39,512 bases of DNA from a virus. This document shows, piece after piece, positions 23,810 through 30,758 of this stretch. Position 1 is the stretch's first letter, and each line of letters starts with the position of its first letter. The translations under genes were made by a program, and so were the position numbers. Under the pieces are notes generated by a model. That model was not told the DNA's origin. It saw only the letters and a program-made list of their open reading frames with translations, and searched no databases. The stretch is taken from the IMG/VR virus record IMGVR_UViG_3300024520_000197, positions 1 through 39,512 of that record. One strand, 5' to 3'.

Positions 23810-25279
23810 TCAGCGTGCGAACACGGCGTCCTGGTGATAGCTGAACACGAACTCTCGGTCAGAACCATCCACGCCTTCCGGGTTCTTGCCAGAGGCAGAG
23901 AACTGGAGGTCGCGCGTAGCAAGACCGTTCCGATCGCCACCACCCTCAGAGGTGATGAAGCAAGCGGCGGTCGAGAGGTGGAACTGGTTGGCTGCGGTGT
24001 CGCCCAGGGTGACGCGCTGGCGGAACGTGGTCCCGTTCCGGAAATTCGCGAGGAACGGGAACGAAGCCTCGGGGCGCACGCTCGGGTCAAAGGACCCGGT
24101 GACCGCACGACCACTGATGAAGGCTGCGCCCCTGGTGCCGTCGGTGGACGCCGCGCATCGCTCGATCGCGACCTCGTTGGCGTACTCCACGGACCAGGAG
24201 TTGATGCAGGCGGTGTGCTCGTTCGCCGGCGTGACCGCAGGCGAGTCGGCAGCAACGCCGTAACCGATCTCTAGGAACACCGGGGGGACCTTCGAGGTCG
24301 GGACCGGGGTTCCCGTGAGCTGGCCGTCGCTGATCGACGCGATCAAACCCTTGAAGGTGAAGTCCATGAACATCGGCTCGCCGAGGTTCGCGGTGAACGT
24401 CACCGACCCACGGCAGCCCTTCAGCAGGCGCTTGACTCCATCCTCGATCACGCCGAGGGAAACCGAGGGCATCGTCGGGGTCGTGATGAACCCCCCCGAG
24501 CCAGAGACCTCGAACGTCTTCGTTCCTGCGGTGTCGGTAAAAACCTCTCCCATCGAAAGGAAGTCGCCGATGTCCAGGAGTTTGAAGTCAACCAGGCCGG
24601 CTGTGCTGGCACCAAGTGCTTCGGCGGCTTCAATGACAGCACCCCCGGTGCCGCCAATGTAGATGTCGCCGATGTCGATGTCGCCAGAAGTCGTCGTGAG
24701 CTCCAGTTCAACGAGCGGGGACGAGACGGGCATCCACGCCCAGCCGCACTGCGGGTCGCCGGCAGCGGTGCTCGCCGTTGCCGTAGACAACGACGTGGCA
24801 CCCGTGATCAAGCCAGTTACGGGGGTCGTCCCGGTGTGGTAGAGCTTCGTAGCGCCCTCCCACGTGTCGTGGACGACCTTGCCCGTTCCTGATCCAGACC
24901 CGGTTCCGGAGAGTTCTTCGCCGGAATAGAAGGCGTCTGCGCCGCCAGCCGTGATGGCCCCGATGTCCGTGGAGCTCATCTCGTACTTCTTGAGACCGCA
25001 AGCCTCCAGGAGGATGCTCCAGTCCGGAACCGCGTCGGCGGTTGAAGTACCCGCGACTTCAACGCGGAACGTGCACTCGGCCTCGACGACGCCGGCGATC
25101 GGCGTCAGCGGGGTGAGCGATGTCCGGTTGATCTCGCGCTCGTAGGTTTCTCGGTCGTAGGTGACCTGGGGATCGGAGACGAGGAGTTTGGCGTTCGCGA
25201 CATCGACAAGATTCGACGCGGCGACCCCCGGTTGATCCTCGACAGCCGCCAGTAATTGGAAGAGTCTCTTTGTTGCCAT
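23810..25279 (-). CDS. Major tail tube protein
   Basis: A 489-residue beta-rich protein upstream of the G-like gene. The N terminus (LFQLLAAVEDQPGVAAS, then a YERE-x-x-R-T-S-L-T-P segment) and the long strands around FTANLGEPMFMDFTFKG look like siphophage tube proteins that stack as hexamers to form the tail. It is clearly longer than the roughly 250-residue tube proteins of lambda type. The middle (about 125-240) is Gly/Thr/Ser-rich with SGTGSGSGTG and could be an inserted or surface-exposed domain. The start is 9 bases after the stop of the terminator gene and has no clear Shine-Dalgarno, so re-initiation may drive it. A 47-base gap to the G-like gene holds that gene's AGGAGG. Confidence 0.8.
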   Translation of the reverse strand: MATKRLFQLLAAVEDQPGVAASNLVDVANAKLLVSDPQVTYDRETYEREINRTSLTPLTPIAGVVEAECTFRVEVAGTSTADAVPDWSILLEACGLKKYEMSSTDIGAITAGGADAFYSGEELSGTGSGSGTGKVVHDTWEGATKLYHTGTTPVTGLITGATSLSTATASTAAGDPQCGWAWMPVSSPLVELELTTTSGDIDIGDIYIGGTGGAVIEAAEALGASTAGLVDFKLLDIGDFLSMGEVFTDTAGTKTFEVSGSGGFITTPTMPSVSLGVIEDGVKRLLKGCRGSVTFTANLGEPMFMDFTFKGLIASISDGQLTGTPVPTSKVPPVFLEIGYGVAADSPAVTPANEHTACINSWSVEYANEVAIERCAASTDGTRGAAFISGRAVTGSFDPSVRPEASFPFLANFRNGTTFRQRVTLGDTAANQFHLSTAACFITSEGGGDRNGLATRDLQFSASGKNPEGVDGSDREFVFSYHQDAVFAR

Positions 25280-25288
25280 CTTGTTATC

Positions 25289-25774
25289 TCAGGCTGCTTG
25301 GGTGGGGTCCGCCGTGTAGTGGCGGAAGGGGATAGTGACGACGATCTCCGCTGCGCTGACCGGCTGACCGCCGACTAGCTCGAAGACATCTACGCTTTCG
25401 ATGATCGTGTCTATGGCGAGACCGCCACGCTTCAGGTCTGCAAGCAGAGCCTTCTGAGCGTCGGTCGCCATATCGCGGATCGCTTTCTCGAGTGCCTCGT
25501 TGTCCTGAGACGGGCTCGGTGGACTGAGCAAGGCACACGTGACTGAGAGTTTCAGGTCGATGCGCTCGAGGCCATTCGGACAGTCGTGACTGTGCGGAGA
25601 GTCGAGCGCGGTGACGATGAAGCAGGGGTACTCCACAGCCTCCAGCACGTTCCCGAACATTCGGAAGACGCGCGGGGTGGACGTGTAAAAGGTGTTATTG
25701 CCGTCCGTTACCTTTTCGAGCGCGGTGATCACGCTCTGGACGACGCGCCATTCGACGGAGTTTCCGAGGCTCAT
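25289..25774 (-). CDS. Tail terminator (gpU-like) protein
   Basis: 161 residues from ATG 25774, which overlaps the upstream TGA (ATGA) and has AAGGAG 8-9 bases ahead; the frame extends to 25810 but that region belongs to the upstream gene. The N-terminal helix (EWRVVQSVITALEKV), the central strand pair (EYPCFIVTALDSP, IDLKLSVTCALL), the long helix DNEALEKAIRDMATDAQKAL and the final strand VVTIPFRHYT follow the alpha/beta order of gpU-type tail terminators, which cap the tube at the head-proximal end. Immediately followed by the tube gene, as in lambda U-V. Sequence identity to a named family was not searched. Confidence 0.65.
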   Translation of the reverse strand: MSLGNSVEWRVVQSVITALEKVTDGNNTFYTSTPRVFRMFGNVLEAVEYPCFIVTALDSPHSHDCPNGLERIDLKLSVTCALLSPPSPSQDNEALEKAIRDMATDAQKALLADLKRGGLAIDTIIESVDVFELVGGQPVSAAEIVVTIPFRHYTADPTQAA

Positions 25775-26124
25775 CGCTTCGTCTCCTTCAGGCGCAACGA
25801 CAGCGACCAACTGGTGGCGCTGTCTTGGATGATCTCGAGGTCGCTAACCATCCGGCACTCGACGATGGCGGTCCCATCCGGGGGGATGTAGTTCACCGAC
25901 CCGACGCGCCCTACGGCCTCGTACGCGCGCTGAACCAGGTACGCCTTACCCTCCGAAGCGTTCGCCCATGTGAGGTCAAACGTACGGAGCGTGCGCCCCG
26001 TGAGGAGCGTCGGAAGGATGACCGACTCGGCGTCATCCAGGATGCCGCTGATCTGCGTCTCGTCCGTGTGATCGAACTCGGGGCAGATGTCGAGGTTGTC
26101 AACTCTAAGATCGACGAGGCTCAT
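25771..26124 (-). CDS. Small head-tail or minor tail protein of uncertain type
   Basis: A 117-residue protein with ATGA overlaps to both neighbours, between an HK97 gp10-like gene and the terminator. The pattern RTFDLTWANASEGKAYLVQR, a G-R-V-G turn, NYIPPDGTAIVECRM and a final SWSLSLRLKE echoes the gpM/DUF2460-type order seen in the 1227-residue tail protein (W-x-I...F-F-E-D-H-x-G...W-V-x-P-D-G...F-S-V-Q-V-I-E-L). That resemblance is by eye and could be a shared beta-sandwich pattern only. Position suggests a role in head completion or tail joining. No catalytic motif or membrane segment is seen. Confidence 0.6.
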   Translation of the reverse strand: MSLVDLRVDNLDICPEFDHTDETQISGILDDAESVILPTLLTGRTLRTFDLTWANASEGKAYLVQRAYEAVGRVGSVNYIPPDGTAIVECRMVSDLEIIQDSATSWSLSLRLKETKR

Positions 26125-26852
26125 TTCTTGGGGATCCCCACGAACGAGTCCTTGAGCGCCTTCCCAGCGGCGGTCGTCAAGCGGCGGCGCAGTTTCCCAC
26201 GGGCCACCTTGTTCGTGGCCGTGTCAATCATCCCGAGGCGCGACGCCCTCTTCTTGGGTGACTTAGGTCCAGGGATGACGACGCTCTTCCTGAGCGCGAA
26301 CAGGAACTTGAGATCCTTGACCTCGACACCCTTGTTCCGCTTCTTGCGGCTGACCGTGTGCGTGCGGCGCACGTAGTAGAGCGTGTCTCGGTTCTTGCCA
26401 GACTCGAGGAAGAACCCATCGACGATCTCGGGGTGCAGCGGGCTGTCCCATCGCGCGCTGCCACCGGGCTTGAGGTTGTCCTCGATCGGGATAGCGAGGA
26501 ATCCGCCAGCCCTCTTGGCTGAGATCCTGCCGCCGAACTCCTGCAACGGCGCGTACTCGCTGTCGCTCCACATGCGGAGAGAAAGGTCGCTCAACTTCGT
26601 TCCGTTGACGCGCTTGTGCAGCGAGTTCCGGAGAGCGTTGGTGCGGTTACTGAGCGTCGATTTGTTGTTTTGGGATCCGTACGTCGGCGCGTCGCCCCTG
26701 AAGCGGTCGGCCATCTTCCCAAACCACCAGTCACCCTGAAGGCGCAGGGCCTTCTTGAGATTCCGGTTCAGCGCCGTCCCCAAGCTCGGGAACGACTTTT
26801 TCAAGCGGTTCATGTCCCGCTTGCTTACGCCTGATTTCTTCTTGCGTGCCAT
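26121..26852 (-). CDS. HK97 gp10-like tail completion/neck protein
   Basis: 243 residues from ATG 26852, which overlaps the upstream TAA (TAATG). The frame stays open to 27200, but those residues are Arg/Pro shadow of the connector gene. After a very basic N terminus (MARKKKSGVSKRDMNRLKKS) come helices, then TLSNRTNALRNSLHKRV and SEYAPLQEFGGRISAK. The A-L-R-x-S-L segment plus Y-A-P-L-Q-E-F-G-G is the classic HK97 gp10/gpZ signature. These proteins sit at the head-tail junction. At 243 residues it is longer than the usual 110-150; the Lys/Arg-rich C-terminal half (HTVSRKKRNKGVEVKD, KSPKKRASRLG) is the extra part. Confidence 0.75.
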   Translation of the reverse strand: MARKKKSGVSKRDMNRLKKSFPSLGTALNRNLKKALRLQGDWWFGKMADRFRGDAPTYGSQNNKSTLSNRTNALRNSLHKRVNGTKLSDLSLRMWSDSEYAPLQEFGGRISAKRAGGFLAIPIEDNLKPGGSARWDSPLHPEIVDGFFLESGKNRDTLYYVRRTHTVSRKKRNKGVEVKDLKFLFALRKSVVIPGPKSPKKRASRLGMIDTATNKVARGKLRRRLTTAAGKALKDSFVGIPKK

Positions 26853-27451
26853 TAGATCTGGAGCATCCGGTGGCGTGAGAAGCGGCGGTGGACATCCTTC
26901 AGGAGTCCGAGCTGGTCGAACTGCTGGACGTAGGATCCCTTGAATCCGATAGACCCCGTCCCCGCGTTGATGCGGCGAAGGTACTCGATGATCTGCTGAT
27001 CGACCGCGCCGGCGAGCGCGGGGTACGCCGCGACGAACGCCGCAGTCAGCGCCGCAGCGGTCGCGCCGGTCACCATCCCTCCGGTGTAGGTCACCTGGAC
27101 GAACCCCGGCGAGTACGGAGTCGGGCCACGGAGGAACAACTCTCCGCTCTCGCTGTCGGTCTCGTACAGCTCGGAGGACATCGCCGTGACCCCGCCCCAC
27201 TCGCCCGTGCGAAGGTGGTACTTGACCGAAGCGACCGAGGCGACCGGGAAGCCAATCAGGCGCATCCGGTGCTTGTGTGCACGGACCTGATAGACCTCGG
27301 TTCGGGATTCGGAGGAGACGTGACGACCCAGGAACTGCTCGCAGTCATCAGAGATTTCTGCGATCAGTTCGTCGAGGAGATCGTCGTCCGTCTGCGTGGT
27401 TATTCCACGGCGGCGCTTCACTCGGTCTTTGGTCGTCAACTTCGTCACCAT
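26852..27451 (-). CDS. Head-tail connector (gp6-like adaptor)
   Basis: A 199-residue protein. The N-terminal helical part (KDRVKRRRGITTQTDDDLLDEL, split at an ISDDCEQFLGR helix) followed by a beta hairpin and a final helical bundle is the layout of HK97 gp6-like connectors, which attach a 12- or 13-mer ring beneath the portal. GFVQVTYTGGMV and an Ala-rich helix (LTAAFVAAYPALAGAVDQQI) are typical of the family. It starts where the upstream acidic protein ends and its TAA overlaps the gp10-like ATG. The order capsid, two small proteins, connector, gp10-like, terminator matches HK97-type maps. Confidence 0.7.
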   Translation of the reverse strand: MVTKLTTKDRVKRRRGITTQTDDDLLDELIAEISDDCEQFLGRHVSSESRTEVYQVRAHKHRMRLIGFPVASVASVKYHLRTGEWGGVTAMSSELYETDSESGELFLRGPTPYSPGFVQVTYTGGMVTGATAAALTAAFVAAYPALAGAVDQQIIEYLRRINAGTGSIGFKGSYVQQFDQLGLLKDVHRRFSRHRMLQI

Positions 27452-27756
27452 CAGAGATCAACCCCTTCCTCTTCCTCGCGGTCGCTCCAGGGGAACACCG
27501 CGTCTTCGTCCTCGGGATCCTCCTGGAGAGGCTCGTCCAGCGCGGGCTCTTCCGGCTCTGGTTCGGGCCGAGGGGCCACAGGGGCAGCCTCGGGGACCTC
27601 CAGGACAAGGTCACCCTCGATCTCCTCGTTCACCGAGCAGACCTGGTTCGGGTACATCTTGGCGATGGGATCATCGTCGGGGAGCACGGTGCCCCTCGTC
27701 GCGTAGATCGTTCCGTCACTTGGGTTCGTCAGCGCCCGGAGTGCTTTGACCGGCAT
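27451..27756 (-). CDS. Acidic low-complexity protein in the head module
   Basis: A 101-residue protein. Residues 1-45 are a small domain (GTIYATRGTVLPDDDPIA, YPNQVCSVNE). Residues 46-101 are strongly acidic and proline-rich (PRPEPEPEEPALDEPLQEDP, then repeated Glu/Asp). It overlaps the stop end of the preceding gene by 41 bases and the start of the connector by one base. I do not recognise a family. The acidic tail contrasts with the basic protein encoded just upstream, so an electrostatic pairing of the two during head assembly is possible but only inferred. Confidence 0.6.
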   Translation of the reverse strand: MPVKALRALTNPSDGTIYATRGTVLPDDDPIAKMYPNQVCSVNEEIEGDLVLEVPEAAPVAPRPEPEPEEPALDEPLQEDPEDEDAVFPWSDREEEEGVDL

Positions 27757-28216
27757 CGGAGTCCTCCTTGGGGGTCGTCGGGCGAGTCCGCTTCGTACGG
27801 CTACCCGTGGGGGTCGTGTCGAGGCCGGGCAGACCGCCAGCCTTGGGCTTGGGCTGATCCGCCGCGTTGTCCTTCAACTTGTCGCGGCGCGAGCCACGGC
27901 GAACATCAAGGCGCTTGACCAACTTCTGATTGACGAGTTCGTTCAGGATCGGTCGCGGATAGCTCTGCTGGTCCTTGACCTTCCCGCGAGCCTCGTCGAG
28001 CTCGCCTTTGGGCACGGGCTCGAGGAACCTCTCCTGCCCGAAGAGGAGCATCGACTCCTCCTTCCGATCTAGGTCCACCACGTACCCAGCCTTTCCGCGA
28101 TCTCGCATCGGGTGCTGGATGGGATTCATGATCGACTCGGGCCACTTGATGTTCTTTCCGGGCTTCACGCGCCAGAGGCCGGTCATCGTCGAAAGGTTCG
28201 TTGCGGGGCGTGCCAT
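27716..28216 (-). CDS. Basic protein downstream of the capsid gene, unknown function
   Basis: A 166-residue protein. The N-terminal half has a compact look (TGLWRVKPGKNIKWPE, KAGYVVDLDRKEESMLLFGQ). From about residue 90 it is basic and disordered (DVRRGSRRDKLKD, QPKPKAGG, GSRTKRTRPTTPKEDSD). It is the first gene after the capsid gene and its terminator-like hairpin. The leader contains CCCCCGAA twice and no Shine-Dalgarno. The place suits a decoration or head-stabilising protein, but the sequence gives no direct sign of that. The second in-frame ATG, 10 codons in, would be an alternative start and is equally without a Shine-Dalgarno. Confidence 0.6.
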   Translation of the reverse strand: MARPATNLSTMTGLWRVKPGKNIKWPESIMNPIQHPMRDRGKAGYVVDLDRKEESMLLFGQERFLEPVPKGELDEARGKVKDQQSYPRPILNELVNQKLVKRLDVRRGSRRDKLKDNAADQPKPKAGGLPGLDTTPTGSRTKRTRPTTPKEDSDAGQSTPGADEPK

Positions 28217-28247
28217 GTTCTGTTCGGGGGTTTCGGGGGTGGTTGGG

Positions 28248-28271
28248 AGGCGGGGGCCGAAGCCCCCGCCT
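28248..28271 (-). terminator. UUCG-capped hairpin just after the capsid gene
   Basis: A 10-bp stem, AGGCGGGGGC with GCCCCCGCCT, encloses CGAA on the plus strand, which reads as a C(UUCG)G tetraloop in the minus-strand transcript. It begins 21 bases beyond the capsid stop. The bases that follow are C-rich with no U tract, so it may act as a partial terminator or as a barrier to 3' exonucleases that keeps capsid mRNA abundant over distal genes. Confidence 0.65.
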
Positions 28272-28291
28272 GTCAGCGACTCAGCTCAGAC

Positions 28292-29575
28292 CTACAGGTG
28301 GGTCGAGCCGATCGTGAACGACTCGAGGTGGTCGATCGACACGTCGGCATACATGATGCCACGGACGAGCGTCTGGTCTTTCAGGAACGTGCTCGCGCCG
28401 ACATCAGTCGTGCGGAGCTCCATCGTCTTCCAGAACGGGACGCGGATCTGACGCCAGTCGCCGAAGATGACGGTCTCTTCGTCGCCGGAGTAGGAGGTGT
28501 GCGCCAGGAGTGTCGTGGTGCGGATCGGGTAGCCGAGCAGGTTCGTGTTCGCGCCGTCAGACACGACGAGGCGGTTGACATCGACATTCGAGGTGCCAGA
28601 GGTCATCTGGACAGCACGCGACCAGTCGGTCGGGTTCATGACCCAGCCGAGGCTTCCGCGCAGAGCGTTGACGTTCATCAGGTCGGTGATGAACTCCATC
28701 GCCTCGTTGTAGGTCCACGCGGCTCCGATGCCGACAGCACCCGAGGCCAGCTCGCCCGACATGAGCGGGCTTGCGTTCAGCAGGCCGGTCGGGTTCGCGC
28801 CCGAGCCGCTGCCCTTGAGGACGGCGGTGTCGAGAGCCGTGCGGAACTGCTCGATGAGGTTGTCTCGGATGATGCCTTCAGCCATCGGTCGCGAGTTGCT
28901 CAGGAGCATGTTGGACACGCGGACGGCACCGGCCAGGCGACGGGGTCGCATGGTGTGCTCGCCGAACGTCGGGTCGGTCTCGCCGATCGTCGTGTTCTCA
29001 TAGGACCACGTCGCCGAGGCACCTGAGAGCAACACGGGGATCGTGACGGTGCCGAACATATTCGGCATCGCGCGTGCACCCGACTGGAAGACGACCGACT
29101 CTGCGTAGAACAGGTCGATGATCTCGTTCATGTGCTCTTCGGGCACAAGGTGGGGGCCGTTCAGCCCATCAGGAGACGCGACGTAGCCGGTATCGCCGGC
29201 CTTGGTCGAGACCGCAGCATCCTTGGTCTGCGCGGCGAGCCATGCGCCGCCATACTGCTTCTCCATGTTCTTGAAGCACTCGAACTCGTACGGGGCGAGG
29301 TCGGGGTTCTTGAGACGGATGGCGTCGAGCGCGCGGGCGAACTCGAACTTCTGACCCTTCTCTTCGTTGACTCCGGGGAGGCTGAAGTTGGGGTTTTCCT
29401 TCGCGTACTGCGCGATGGCTTTCGGGACCAGCTCGTCGAGCATGTTGCTGACTTTCTGAGCAAGCTCGGTGTCGCGGTCGTCGAAACGCTTCGCGATCTC
29501 TCCGTTTAGGGTGGTCAGCAAGCCCTTGACGGCGTCTTGCTGCTCGGAGAACGATTTTTCTTGGGTGTCGGACAT
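28292..29575 (-). CDS. HK97-fold major capsid protein
   Basis: A 427-residue protein directly after the prohead protease gene. Residues 1 to about 110 are charged and helical (the delta/scaffold part usually removed by the protease). From about 125 the sequence follows the phage_capsid pattern: an LVPEEHMNEIIDLFYAES helix, MPNMFGTVTIPVLLSGASAT, an E-loop-like region, KGSGSGANPTGLLN, WVMNPTDW and LLGYPIRTTTLL, then a P-domain return to VRGIMYADV. The Gly/Ser-rich GSGSGANPTGLL motif is a family hallmark. Cleavage near residues 110-125 is expected but the exact site is not readable. The ATG lies 18 bases after the protease stop, with no purine-rich ribosome binding site, unexpected for the most abundant virion protein. 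Confidence 0.9.
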   Translation of the reverse strand: MSDTQEKSFSEQQDAVKGLLTTLNGEIAKRFDDRDTELAQKVSNMLDELVPKAIAQYAKENPNFSLPGVNEEKGQKFEFARALDAIRLKNPDLAPYEFECFKNMEKQYGGAWLAAQTKDAAVSTKAGDTGYVASPDGLNGPHLVPEEHMNEIIDLFYAESVVFQSGARAMPNMFGTVTIPVLLSGASATWSYENTTIGETDPTFGEHTMRPRRLAGAVRVSNMLLSNSRPMAEGIIRDNLIEQFRTALDTAVLKGSGSGANPTGLLNASPLMSGELASGAVGIGAAWTYNEAMEFITDLMNVNALRGSLGWVMNPTDWSRAVQMTSGTSNVDVNRLVVSDGANTNLLGYPIRTTTLLAHTSYSGDEETVIFGDWRQIRVPFWKTMELRTTDVGASTFLKDQTLVRGIMYADVSIDHLESFTIGSTHL

Positions 29576-29593
29576 AACGGTGGTGGTTGAGGT

Positions 29594-30751
29594 TCAGTTC
29601 TGTTCGGAGCTGCCCAGTAGGGCGATGCGTGCCTGCTCGGCGACGCGCTCCATGAAGTTGTCCTCGCCGCGAGCGTCGGGATCCTGCGAGGGTTCGTCGA
29701 GCTCATCGCCCGCGCCCGTCGCCACCGCTTCAGCCTTCGTGAGGTTCGCAACCAACGTGTCAACGCAGGCCGTGAGTTTTTCGATCGCAGAGCGCGACTC
29801 CTGATCGAGCGCGACAAGTGTGCGCTCGGGGAGTTCGCGGCTGTCCGCCGACGGCTCTTCGCCGGGCGGGGTCTCGACTACGGTCTTCTGGCGCTGCTCC
29901 GGGGGAGCCTCCGCAAGACTGTCGATCGTGTCGTGGTATTCGTCGGGGACGAAACCGCCCTGCTCGACGGACTCGCGCGTGACCGCGACGCTCTTCATCG
30001 CGAAGATGCGGCGGCGGTTGATGAGTTCTTCGTCCGTGGTGAAGTTGAGGGCTCGCTCGAGGTGCTGGACCATCTCGGGATCCCAGCCAAACTCCTCAGC
30101 CTTGCCGAAGATCTCGCGGCCAGCATCGACCATCTTCTTGCGGAGAGCGTTCTTGTTCGCGGGGACCGGAACGACGGAAAGCTCGAGGAGTTCCTGCTCC
30201 TGGTGCAGCACGCCCCACTCGCCGAGGCCGAGTTTCGTGCGCTCTTCGTCGCTCTTCGGGTACGTGAACGCCTTGGGGATGAACCCAACGGAGACGCCAG
30301 GCAGAGCGCCGGCCTCGACCAGTTTGCGGACAGCGTCGGCGTGAGCGTTCGTGTCCGCGTCGTGGAAGACTGAATCCGTCATGAGCGCCTTGGCCCCGTT
30401 AGTCTTCCCCTTCCAGACATTGGAGACGTTGCCGATCGGAAGGCTCCTCTGGTCGTGAGCCCACAGGAGTTGCGGGTTCGACTTGAATCGGTCGAGCCCC
30501 CAGCCGGCGACGAGGATGATGTCGCCCATCGAGTCCACGGACTCGTCGCTTGCGACGTGCCGGAACTTCTGAGCCTTCTCGTCCCCAACGGCCTTGGTCG
30601 CCTCAACCTTGTGGGTTCCACCGACGAATCGGTAGTGCATCTCAGACCGATCGCCCTTGATGGCGACCATGTCTTCACGCGAGAGGTCTTTCAGATCGTC
30701 GTTGGACGCTAGTCCGCATTGGATGCGCTGTGCGCGTTCGATGAGTTTCAT
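29594..30751 (-). CDS. Prohead maturation protease (S78/U35 family), long C-terminal extension
   Basis: 385 residues from ATG 30751; the frame is open to 30820 but that stretch lies inside the portal gene. The N-terminal ~60 residues precede the HK97-type protease domain: SDESVDSMGDIILVAGWGLD, LLWAHDQRSLPIGNV with H99, PGVSVGF with S154 and ELLELSVVPVPAN with E190. These correspond to the His and Ser of the active site and the conserved acidic residue. The family removes the capsid delta domain. Residues about 205-385 are acidic and helical (EKLTACVDTLVANLTKAEAV) and could be a scaffold-like domain carried on the protease. It begins 7 bases after the portal stop and its product acts on the next gene's product. 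Confidence 0.87.
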   Translation of the reverse strand: MKLIERAQRIQCGLASNDDLKDLSREDMVAIKGDRSEMHYRFVGGTHKVEATKAVGDEKAQKFRHVASDESVDSMGDIILVAGWGLDRFKSNPQLLWAHDQRSLPIGNVSNVWKGKTNGAKALMTDSVFHDADTNAHADAVRKLVEAGALPGVSVGFIPKAFTYPKSDEERTKLGLGEWGVLHQEQELLELSVVPVPANKNALRKKMVDAGREIFGKAEEFGWDPEMVQHLERALNFTTDEELINRRRIFAMKSVAVTRESVEQGGFVPDEYHDTIDSLAEAPPEQRQKTVVETPPGEEPSADSRELPERTLVALDQESRSAIEKLTACVDTLVANLTKAEAVATGAGDELDEPSQDPDARGEDNFMERVAEQARIALLGSSEQN

Positions 30752-30758
30752 GGTCTGG

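Noticed and set aside
26853-27200. N-terminal extension of the gp10-like gene
   Set aside because: The extra 116 residues are Arg/Pro-rich shadow of the connector gene; ATG 26852 overlaps the preceding stop and begins a typical basic N terminus.
28218-29605. CCGAACAGAAC shared by the leader at 28218-28228 and the protease 3' end
   Set aside because: In the second place it is coding sequence for the last protease residues; an 11-base match in biased DNA is not enough to call a regulatory repeat.
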